NCBI GenBank assembly: GCA_004369085.1
Contig: ML210547.1
Location: 1-17,222, forward strand
Reading direction: 5' to 3'
Source: Coprinopsis marcescibilis
Taxonomy: Eukaryota; Basidiomycota; Agaricomycetes; Agaricales; Psathyrellaceae
DNA length: 17,222 nucleotides
Shown here piece by piece: positions 1 to 7,450 of the stretch; positions within the stretch are counted from its first letter, which is position 1, and the number at the start of each line of letters is the position of its first letter. The position numbers and the translations under genes were made by a program. The notes beneath the pieces are model-generated. The model did not search any database, was not told the DNA's origin, and was given only the letters and a program-made list of their open reading frames with translations.

Positions 1-222
1 GTCGGGTCAGGGATTTTTGTCTCTCGCGGTTAGTCAACCCGCAAATGGATACTAACATCTACTTTATCTAAAAGATGTCCTTCTCAGAGATACCCACCGC
101 GGACATTCAAGAGTTCCTTCGATGCAAACGGGAGCCGTTGGAAAGATTCTTAGACGTTCTTCTGCCGCTTTGCGAACTCTTCAAGATACCTGCACAAGCG
201 CTGCACGTCTTTTACATGGACC
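1..222 (+). repeat. Left copy of a 222-bp direct terminal repeat
   Basis: These 222 bases are identical, base for base, to 17001-17222. The copy lies inside the sacsin-like gene: it holds the end of one exon (1-28), a 59-bp intron (29-87) and the start of the next exon (from 88). The window edge sets the repeat boundary, so the true repeat may be longer. It means either a circular molecule written with an overlap, or two neighbouring units of a tandem array. Confidence 0.98.
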
Positions 223-810
223 ATGATTGGATGTCATTCAACTCTAACAAGTCAATTTTTGTTAACCTTCGGTGCTTTGAGGCGCGACGTATGGCCTCCC
301 TATCTTCCCCCCATTGACGAGCCCTTGTCTGACGGAAACCTTTCTAGATGATCGTGAGGGATCTGTTAAAACCGCGTATACATCATGGTGCGTGTCAGTT
401 TTATGTATCAATCCTGGCGAACTGAACATCAATCATTCATAGGTACTTCGAGATCGCTCACGAGATCGCGCACCAGGAAGGAGAACTTGGACATGGTCCT
501 GAGCACCAAAGCAGATTCTCATCTATCTTTGAGAGCCATTTGAAAGTCTGTCTCGGCTCCTTGAATAGTTTAGTATTGCAGTCTTGTAAGCATGCCTGCG
601 TCGCGATTATGATATATGTTACCCCGCCTCTCTCACTAATCTCCAAACCTAAAACACATAGTTGGGCCATCCACCCCCTTCACCTTCAGCCAATCGGAGA
701 GGCTCATAGGGGTATCATGGACGGCAGAGATTGAACTCCAGGGCCATGTCATAATCGCCTGTCACTCGGACGAAGAGTCCGTGGGTGTAGCGCTAGCTAG
801 CCGTGTCTGA
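1..810 (+). CDS. Sacsin-like GHKL ATPase (DUF3684-type), C-terminal exons across the join
   Basis: This is the 3' end of the gene that starts at 11233. Exons by splice signals and frame: 1-28 (continuing from 16987), 88-288, 348-387, 443-585 and probably 662-810, with stop TGA at 808-810. The last intron (586-661) is less certain; without it the frame stops at 732-734. The spliced protein contains GIFVSREIPTADI, then ALHVFY, FNSNKSIFVNLRCFEARHD, TSWYFEIAHEIAH and a later GPEH. The block FNxxxSIFxNLRxFEAxHD...SWYFxxAHEIAH is the conserved C-terminal domain of this fungal family. HEIAH is an HExxH motif of the zinc-metallopeptidase type, with further His residues nearby. Whether the domain is catalytic is unknown. 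The open frame 75-317, read unspliced, ends early because it runs through the intron at 289-347. Confidence 0.85.
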
Positions 811-1463
811 CATCGCACGTCAAAGGACATAGTGGAGTAGTGCCTTTGGGCACCTCTCTGGCTGGATCCATCATACGGAATGATTCGTTACGGGACATGC
901 GTAGACCGCATGCCCACCTCATGTTCAGGAGTTTATAAGTCGTTTATCGATGTTGTAGTATAGTAGGTCAATCCATAACTACCACTACGAGGAGTCTCCC
1001 AAGCATGAGGTGCCCCTCTGGGGCCCTCCAATGGTAGATACTTACGTGGCGGCTTTGCATCTAGATGCTTTGGAGTGGAATCTGAGATAGTTGAAAAGCC
1101 AAGAGGGTGGTGTTAGATGACGCGACATATGTTACACCAATAGGCGCCGGTCATCGGAAGTCTTGTCTTCAGGCCCTAATCACGCATTGATCGCGTTATC
1201 AGCCTCTCAGCCTAAACAGAAAAGCTTTCGCAAGATTTAAACAAGCGAGACAGTTCAGAAACGCATGCAGAACAAGACTGATAGACACTGTAGCACCTTC
1301 TCTCTCCTTGACATCCCTCGAGACTGAAGGTCTTGAAGCTTTGAGTCCCGCGGTGCACCTGGTAGAGGTAGAAAAGTATTACGATGGACTTAGCCCTAGT
1401 ATCTAGAATCTGTCATTAAGATTTGGGTTTTGCGAAAAGGTTCCGAGGTAGAGGGACACTAAA
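811..1463. other. Stretch without a recognisable gene
   Basis: This follows the sacsin-like stop codon. All six frames are broken by stops at short intervals and no protein motif, RNA gene or repeat was recognised. It presumably holds the 3' untranslated region of the sacsin-like gene and spacer before the converging minus-strand gene. No canonical AATAAA was found close to the stop. Confidence 0.6.
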
Positions 1464-1625
1464 TTAAAATAAAAGAAGAAAAAACCAAGAGAAAATAAGA
1501 GAGAGAGAGAGCCGGAGCAGAGAAAGATAAAGATAGCAATAAAAAAGAAGAATAGGAAGAGGTAGATAAGAGGAAGAAGAAAGTATGAGGAGAACTGAAA
1601 AGACGAGAAAATAAGGGGAGAGGTC
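1463..1625. repeat. Polypurine tract (A/G-rich on the plus strand)
   Basis: About 160 bases are almost pure purine on the plus strand, made of GAAGA, AGAAA and a short GA microsatellite near 1498-1511. On the minus strand this makes an artificial hydrophobic Leu/Ser/Tyr/Phe-rich tail on the coiled-coil frame. Such a tail is a by-product of composition and should not be read as a membrane segment. Confidence 0.85.
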
Positions 1626-2849
1626 TTGGAGCTTATTATCCTGAGATGGGGCTAAGAATATATCCTTATCGTATACGATGAGCTGATAAAACTCCGAAAC
1701 AGCCAACTGAAACTCCACCTTTCGTCTGGATCGGTCCTTGGGTCAGAAGATCGAGAACAGCACAGCAATGTCAGTGCCCCTGATAGTCTGTAAAGCAGGA
1801 AACACTTACCTCCGCTGCCTCCTGTAAAGTCGCAATTTGCCTTTGAAATTGCTCTCGCTCGTCGTTCATCTTTTTCACCTCATCAGAGAGCTCGAAGATC
1901 TTCCCTTGCAGCAGATGGGTGTCTCCGCCTGAAAGGTTAAACGGTGTGGTCAGATTTGGCTGTTAGTACGCTGGTTTTGGGATGGATACTGTACTTATTG
2001 TGACATTATAAATCTCCCTAGCGGCGTTGATGTTGGATTTGCTTATGTTGACCTCCCTAGCGTTGCGAAGTATAGATCCCGCATGGCCTTCTGTGGATCT
2101 ATTGCTAGCAATTAGCCAGGTATCAATATCCACTGTGTAAGTGCTTACTTAGTGGCAAGATTTGTCGTTGAGACATTGAGCTCAGTCGCACCGTGCTCTA
2201 CCTGAATGGTCACATAGTCCTCTCCAGCTGCCATCTGCTCGAGCCTTTTCCTTGGATTGGAATTCTCTTCTTCTAACTGCGTATAGCGCGAGCGCAGCTC
2301 GGGGCTGATTTGAACGTCTATTGATGCCTCCTTCTGCACACTAGTCGCACTCAGGAGTCTCAATCGAGCCTGAAAGGCGTTCATGCTCTCCCGGTACTGC
2401 GATGACCAGGCGTCCAAAATTTCCTTTGTGACAAGCTTTGGCTAACCGATCAGCCGGTGGTTGACTTGGGCAAACATGGAGATACGTGCCTTGTTGTTCC
2501 TTTCCAGAATGTGTCCAAGCTGCTGCTGCTCCCACTCTTTCACCTGACGCCTCAGCTCCTCCGCCTCCTCCTCAAGTTCCTTGCAATGATTGCGCTCCTC
2601 TTCGTCATCTCTGGACAGCAGAGATATCTCAACATTCAAGTCTTCAATACGCAGCCTCTGGTTGAGCTGTTGCCTCAACTCCTCGATATCTTGGGACTGC
2701 TGCCTTTCCAGGGACACGGGGTCGAGAATTTGTTCTGGGGTCTGAATATATGCGGCATTTGGCATTTCACCTGGCCCAAAGTGGCCTGAGCGCAGAAACT
2801 CGGCTCCATCGTCGGGGAGTTGCTTCAGGAAACCTTCCTCGCTCCTCAA
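1464..2849 (-). pseudogene. Coiled-coil protein gene, minus strand, with in-frame stop
   Basis: The family is not recognised by name. Reading 5' to 3' on the minus strand: exon 2849-2149, intron 2148-2105, exon 2104-1995, intron 1994-1929, exon 1928-1810, intron 1809-1737, then a frame from 1736 to an uncertain end. The first exon encodes a linker (FLKQLPDDGAEFLRSGHFG, then PEQILDPVSLERQQSQDIEE) and Glu/Arg/Leu-rich heptads (ELEEEAEELRRQVKEWEQQQ). A TAG at 2444-2442 interrupts an otherwise continuous frame between VNHRLIG and PKLVTKEILDAWSSQYRE. The later exons read AREVNISKSNINAAREIYN joined to VTISGDTHLLQ, then more coiled coil (ELSDEVKKMNDEREQFQRQI) and DRSRRKVEFQLAVSEFYQLI. The coil and splice signals support a former protein gene. 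The TAG, the missing start codon and the damaged upstream part suggest a pseudogene; an unusual splice hiding the stop cannot be excluded. Confidence 0.6.
2355..2408. repeat. Copy A of an imperfect ~50-bp direct repeat
   Basis: This segment encodes SSQYRESMNAF on the minus strand. It recurs at 2840-2898 with a 4-base length difference and a few substitutions. The shared cores are CAATCGAxCCTGAAAG, AAGGCGTTCAT and CCCGGTACTGCGATGA. The two copies bracket the linker/coil exon. Confidence 0.85.
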
Positions 2850-2898
2850 TCGAACCTGAAAGAAAGGCGTTCATACCCTCCCGGTACTGCGATGATCA
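2840..2898. repeat. Copy B of the imperfect ~50-bp direct repeat
   Basis: Second copy of the segment at 2355-2408. On the minus strand it would encode SSQYREGMNAF. It sits between the P-loop fragment and the linker/coil exon, where a GTPase core would be expected. It therefore looks like a scar of a local duplication or illegitimate recombination. Confidence 0.85.
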
Positions 2899-3269
2899 TA
2901 ATGAAATCAAATACAGAAGCCTTTCCGGAACCACTACTCCCCATTACAGTGCGACAGATGAAGACAATTAGCAATCAATTGCAGATAAGAGTATCAATTC
3001 GCATACGGAATGTAGTCCTCTTTGTTGTCACTCGATGTGACGAATGGGATGGTGGAGGTGGCGGGTTTAATGTCTATTTTAAGGGTAAGATCCCTGTGGG
3101 CACCCCTCAAGCGGTCCATTGTTTTGACCGCTTTGAATCCTATATTACTCACTGAACCTCTCCTTGATAACGAACGCCGGCGCCGTAGCACTAGCATAAG
3201 TCGCCCTGCGTTGCGTCTTGACTGGTACAGGAAGTTGGGATGGAGATGCCATTGTTGAAGGAGACGCAA
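2899..3269 (-). pseudogene. P-loop NTPase N-terminal fragment, degenerate
   Basis: On the minus strand a frame open from 3269 to 2994 ends in TSSDNKEDYIPYAN. One nucleotide out of frame, past a stop, comes VFICRTVMGSSGSGKAS (2965-2915). That is a hydrophobic strand followed by a Walker A motif, GxxGxGK. The Ser/Thr right after the Lys is replaced by Ala, with Ser next. This layout resembles the start of the P-loop GTPase proteins common in Agaricomycetes. The rest of the GTPase domain (switch regions, Walker B, NKxD) is absent: the frame runs into the duplicated ~50-bp segment and then the linker/coil gene. I infer an internally deleted pseudogene of a P-loop GTPase with a coiled-coil tail. 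The link between the two halves is inference. Confidence 0.45.
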
Positions 3270-3631
3270 AACAGGCCAGCTGTAGAAGGAGGAAGACGAA
3301 GAACTCCAGTTGTGCTGAGACCTTTGCTTGAACCTACAGTCTTTATGTAGTGTATGCGTTTCAGGACTCGTTTGTACAGCGTCGGTATCGGACGCCTACT
3401 AAGCCGAGAAGCTAGACGGATCGTACGGACCATGCCCCAGGGTCTTGCGCCATGGCCAATCCGCCTGCAGGACTGTGCACTTGATTGGCGGAGCAAATCG
3501 CCAGACCATTATACCGAAGGAGAATGCACCATTTTCAAACACGGCCACGAGACTTCTTGGGATACTGCGGCCAACGCCTGGTGTGATTAATTTTGCGAAA
3601 CTGTCACGAGCCTATTTCATTTCATCTATTG
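3270..3631. other. Stretch without a recognisable gene
   Basis: Short open frames occur on both strands (for example 3354-3590 plus and 3191-3496 minus), but none shows a recognised motif or a convincing splice-supported extension. It may include the upstream region of the decayed P-loop gene. Confidence 0.5.
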
Positions 3632-3823
3632 GTGGACTTTAAGAACCAAAGCATCGGGGTGGACTTTAAGAACCAAAGCAACCGGGGTAGTCTTTAAGAA
3701 CCAAAGCAACCGGGGTAGTCTTTAAGAACCAAAACACCGGGTAGTCATTAAGAACCAAAGCACCGGGGTAGTCTTTAAGAACCAAAGCACCGGGGTAGTC
3801 TTTAAGAACCAAAGCACCGGGGT
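3632..3823. repeat. Minisatellite, seven copies of a ~27-bp unit
   Basis: The core AAGAACCAAAGCACCGGGGT, followed by AGTCTTT, starts at 3641, 3668, 3696, 3724, 3750, 3777 and 3804, a spacing of 26-28 bp. The last copies are nearly identical while the first ones vary (GGACTTT for AGTCTTT, CATCGG or CAACCGG for CACCGG). There is no spacer between units, so this is a tandem array and not a CRISPR. On the minus strand it encodes a meaningless repeated peptide (LVLKDYPGA). Confidence 0.97.
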
Positions 3824-5121
3824 GAAAAGAGTCCAATCTTACTGACCTCATAGTAAGCCATCGGCCAACGTAGGAAGAGCTTCAATGTCGGGACTGCCCA
3901 GACATGAGGATACCCGCTTCTCGAGCCGCTGAGGCTTACAACCCCATTTGCCATCAGAAATGGCACATGAAGATCTACCATTCAGTACACACAGTTTCGA
4001 TCTATATCTCCTCGTGCTCACCATGTTTCTACCTGAAACAAGAAAGGGCCTCTTACCCAGTGGCCACTTTCCCTCTCTCGTTCCACCAATTGTTCTCAGC
4101 GGCAATCAATCGGCCAAACCGTTAGACGCCGATAAACCCACAGTACAGAAGGCTCAGGACCGGCAGCAGAACCGTTGATAATAAGCACGCATGTTCCCGG
4201 TAAGCCTTGATTCGAGTCTTGTGAGTTCTGACCCACAGAATGCGCAAACGAAAGAAGTACAACGAGCCAGTTCACGGCAGTGGCATTGAGCTCAACATGG
4301 CATCCCGTTTTACATTTGCAGGTATAAAGGAGCAAGATGTAAGATTGTTATGCTCTTGAGTAGTGTAGGCCACGGGCAGCATGATGTTAACTAATAGATG
4401 GAGATTAGCAGAGTACAGTATTCTGGCATGCCTCAACGTACGAACAAAACCAGTGCACTGCAGACCCTCAAAGTAAACCTACAAAATAATATGCTTCTCT
4501 GGAACCACCACAGTCGTGGAAGATGGAAAGATGATGAGAGTCGGAAGTTGGAACCAAGACGGAACGCGCGACTGTGATGGCCGTTTGGTCATTGTATGTA
4601 ACACTGACTCTGACCACAACGACAATCTCGAAAACGACCTCTACTCATCCAGGTCCTCACCCAGGCATCCTGCAATAGTCCATACAACTTCTTACGACGC
4701 AAGTTCAGTTGCTCTAATCGATATTACTGAAAATCTGACCATATGCACAGACCATTTGTTCTGATTCCGAACGTCTACAAATCAACGCATTATCTGAAAC
4801 CCTTCGAGTTCGATGAACTTAAGCGGCTGTTGATACATGGCTTCAAGCTCAGACTAAGACAATCTTCTGACGCCCGACCACCGCCATTTCCAAGGCGCAC
4901 TCATTCCAACCGGTCACCTGAAACCGCCCATACCCATGTTACTACACCACTGCAACATAGGGCAGCTGCACTGGCAGAAAGACGTGCACAACGTCTTTAT
5001 GAGCCTATTTCTTTCATGTCTCCTTGCAATCTGCCATCCTCAAGTCAAGGCACCCATCCAGGGCGAGTCCTTAATTAATTCCCTGCCCTGACGGGCCAAT
5101 TAAACCAATTCCCCAATTAGT
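3824..5121. other. Gene-poor stretch, no confident gene
   Basis: Open frames here (3948-4178, 4516-4764 and 4743-5078 on plus, 4096-4335 on minus) carry no motif I recognise. Near 4200 there is an intron-like GTAAGCC...CCCACAG (4200-4237). It is followed by a short coding-like run (NAQTKEVQRASSRQWH, then a stop), which could be the end of a degraded gene; this is weak. 5080-5120 is AT-rich with TTAATTAATT and CCAATTA motifs. Confidence 0.4.
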
Positions 5122-5771
5122 TCATCCATGTTCACTCGATCCCCGTCGGCCCAGGTCAGTGGAGGCGAGTTCAACAGCTCGGGAAACGGCCATAACAGAG
5201 TCACTTTGAATGTGAACCTCAGTAAATATTATCGACTGGTTATTGTAATGCCATAATTTGGTCGTCCCTCCGCTCAGCTGCGGGAAACACTTGGGAAGGT
5301 ATGTACCTGGTTCTATGTAGGCTGAAGGCGCATATATATTGCTTACCTCTCTGAGGTGTTTCCTCCTCGCTTGCCTCAACTAAAACAGAACTTCAACAAT
5401 CGGGGTCATAGCATCATTAATAGTCGGGTAATTACCTGTTTTATTAACTCGTCCCTCAACTGGTCAACCTTTTCTGAGCGTTCAGAGTCCTCTTCAACTA
5501 GGTTCATAAACCTGGACAGGCTCAGCCCCGTAAACTTGTCAGAGAGCTGTATCGGAACTCCGATATCATCAGTCCTGAATCAAGGCAGCACTTGCGATAT
5601 CCTCGAGGCCAAATTCATGAACACGCGCTGCACGTCTTCGTTTTGTCTGCGTACAATACGGACATGAGCAGAAGTTGCTATTGCCTGTGTAACCAATGCG
5701 ACAATCCTGAATACAGCTTTCGAATCAGTCGGATATGCAGAAAATGTCGTCAAATGCACCCCCGCACCCTT
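5122..5771 (-). pseudogene. Second coiled-coil-type reading frame, minus strand, broken
   Basis: A frame without a start codon opens after the TGA at 5774-5772 and runs to 5436, broken only by TGA at 5582-5580. An intron with good signals (5435-5380, GTAATT...TTTTAG) joins it to an exon at 5379-5347 and on to a stop at 5122. Peptide landmarks are FSAYPTDSKAVFRIV, TSAHVRIVRRQNEDVQRVF and MNLASRISQVLP, then the stop, IGVPIQLSDKFTGLSLSRF, and the charged helix VEEDSERSEKVDQLRDEL followed by LRQARRKHLREV. The same frame looks coding on both sides of the TGA, so this is either a nonsense mutation or a 45-bp intron with a poor GTGCTG donor. The protein looks helical, like the N-terminal adaptor regions of fungal multidomain proteins, but I cannot name it. 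No start was found upstream. Confidence 0.5.
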
Positions 5772-5774
5772 TCA

Positions 5775-6240
5775 AGTCAGCGAGCCGGCCCCCGTCGCCT
5801 AATCTTGGAATGGCGCGAATAAGGTTCCGAGGCTTTGTTTGAAGTATCCTCTTCCGACATGGTGTAGTTGTTTTGCACAGTGCTTGCTTGTATAGGTAGA
5901 AATTTAGATCGTCCGGTGTCGTCAAGGTGTTGGTTACTGACATGGTATGGGTTGCCTGCAAGAGAGGGAGGGATGACGCAAACGTAATATGGGATACGAA
6001 CCATTATAAGCGCTAGGAGAAGCAGCTAGGCATCCATCGATAACTTATCAGGGTGCTCATCTAGCTCAAAACTTGTGCATTAGAAATTCCAGTCAGTCTA
6101 AGTAAAGACATGACGAGAACAGTAAGGGAGCCGTAGTGTTCATGAACCATTGCGATTCGGTTGATAGAAGATATAATACATGATACACTTTCTTCACTTC
6201 GATTTGAGTTCAGGTTGCGACATTTCCAAGGGTTCAATAT
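5775..6240. other. Spacer between the broken coiled-coil frame and otubain
   Basis: Short minus-strand frames (5725-5961 and 5777-6004) overlap here and might hold the missing 5' exon of the frame at 5122-5771. I could not join them with convincing splice sites. The rest would be the 3' flank of the otubain gene, which ends at 6241. No polyadenylation signal or RNA gene was identified. Confidence 0.4.
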
Positions 6241-7449
6241 TCAATGCTTGCTTTTGATCAGGATGTCGAAATGACCGGGCCTTGCATACATGTAACTCGA
6301 TTAACGCCATGCTATCCAGACAACGTATGAGTCCGGCCACACACCTATACAACAGCGTAATTGGCTCCTCGCCCTCCGGTCCCTCGTTGAAGTGGTGGAA
6401 ATTGACACTATCGCTGCTGTGTCCGCCGAGATGAGCCACTTCGAGATTGATCTGAAGCTCCTTGCACAGCGCCTGCATCTTGACGTGGTCTAATTGCACG
6501 AAGAGTAAGCATCCAGTTATTAATTTCAAAAGAACTGCGCACCTGCTTCGACGCCCACCGGGTCAACATGTCGCGAACAAAAGTCGTCGACCGTCAACTG
6601 TTCTCTCTCGACGTCGTAGAAGGATGGCTCGTATTGCTCGCTGTTGTTCTTGATATACGCACTCTACATGTTAGCTTTTAGCATGGGCTCAAACAGGAGT
6701 AGTACCACCACTTGCAGTGATCATACGAAGATAATATGTGATGTATGCGGGAGGAGCTTCGTCTGCGAATCGAGAATGTCAACATCTCTTGGGGCCTCAA
6801 GGGTACTGAAAGTGCAACATACCATCCTCGCCGTTGTCCTGGAATCGAGCCAGCAGACGATCTGCGTTCAGAACCAGCCCCTTGCCGTTGGGCGTAGTAA
6901 TTTTCTGGGTGATAGACGTAATCGTTTCGTAAGGTTCTTCAAGGATGAACTGTTCGTCCCAGCTTGGAGGATATGGCTTCGAGTCGAGGACAAGATCGAA
7001 AGGCTTGAGGCTACAGTAGTATCCCTGTCTTCTTGAAGAGATTCAAGCAACTTTTCGACATATCTGAAGACCAGTGCTGCAGAATAGAATCGGTCAATGG
7101 CGGTTGTATTTCACCTCACAAGGCGTGATACTGACATCGATAGAAGCAATCCCCATCGCCTATCCAGAAGTTCAGTAAATGTCGAGACCAGCCACCTTGC
7201 AGACGTACCTCGAGCCCGTCGAATTCTAGTGTACCCTTGCTCCTTGAGCCAATCGATCTGCTTCACAAAGGCCTGGGACCCCTTCTCATATTCCTCCCAT
7301 AACAGCGATATCGGTGACAGGCACCGAGTCCACTATAGGCACATCAGGTATAGATTCACAGTACAATTGCTTGCAATCCGCACTTCCTGGTAAGTATCAG
7401 ATACCGCCAAACAGCTCAGAGCTTCAGACAAATACCTGATTCTTATCAT
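6241..7449 (-). CDS. Otubain-like OTU deubiquitinase (peptidase C65), 5' end doubtful
   Basis: Otubains are cysteine proteases that cleave ubiquitin chains. Minus-strand exons: 7449-7436 (tentative), 7386-7209, 7159-7136, 7076-6823, 6762-6716, 6663-6543, 6489-6345 and 6280-6241, stop TGA 6243-6241. Landmarks in order: ESIPDVPIVDSVPVTDI; KGSQAFVKQIDWLKEQGY; RRARGDGDCFYRSL with the catalytic Asp and Cys; YVEKLLESL; LLARFQDNGEDDE; YYLRMITSAYIKNN; DDFCSRHVDPVGVEADHVK; then PITLLYRPGHFDILIKSKH with the catalytic His. Order and spacing fit the C65 family, and the length of about 290-300 residues is normal. Oddities: the intron 6715-6664 is GC-AG; the frame slips by one at a G-run in exon 2 (7296-7298) and in exon 4 (6958-6960). 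The likely start gives only four residues in exon 1 and abuts the Nup192 fragment, so the native N-terminus is probably lost. The gene is either decaying or miscalled at two homopolymers. Confidence 0.85.
6664..6715 (-). other. GC-AG intron in the otubain gene
   Basis: The donor is GCAAGT (6715-6710 on the minus strand), the acceptor TGTAG, the length 52 bp, and a GCTAAC branch-like site lies just before the acceptor. No GT donor nearby keeps the frame. Splicing at GCAAGT restores LRMIT|SAYIKN, the expected conserved otubain sequence. GCAAGT is the usual consensus of GC-AG introns. Confidence 0.75.
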
Positions 7450-7450
7450 A
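7387..7450. other. Head-to-head junction of otubain and Nup192 with opposed splice signals
   Basis: The plus strand shows a canonical intron GTAAGT...CATAG (7391-7450) leading into the first Nup192 exon. The minus strand shows GTATTT...ACCAG (7435-7387) leading into otubain exon 2. The two candidate introns overlap almost completely. Neither gene has its normal 5' part here, so a breakpoint lies in or next to this stretch. Confidence 0.6.

Noticed and set aside
75..317. Independent small protein starting at ATG 75
   Set aside because: The conserved sequence is an internal exon (88-288) of the sacsin-like gene. The ATG lies in the preceding intron and the stop in the following one.
1464..1640. 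Membrane-spanning tail on the minus-strand frame (Leu/Ser/Tyr/Phe-rich)
   Set aside because: It is the translation of a polypyrimidine strand; the coding-like composition stops before it.
3632..3823. CRISPR array
   Set aside because: The units adjoin without unique spacers, the repeated part is the whole period, and the genome is eukaryotic.
4743..5078. 111-residue plus-strand frame in the gene-poor stretch
   Set aside because: No motif, no splice support and low-complexity Pro/Arg/His composition; not enough to call a gene.
6644..7036. 130-residue plus-strand frame
   Set aside because: It is the complement of otubain exons 4 to 6; the minus strand carries the conserved catalytic-domain sequence.
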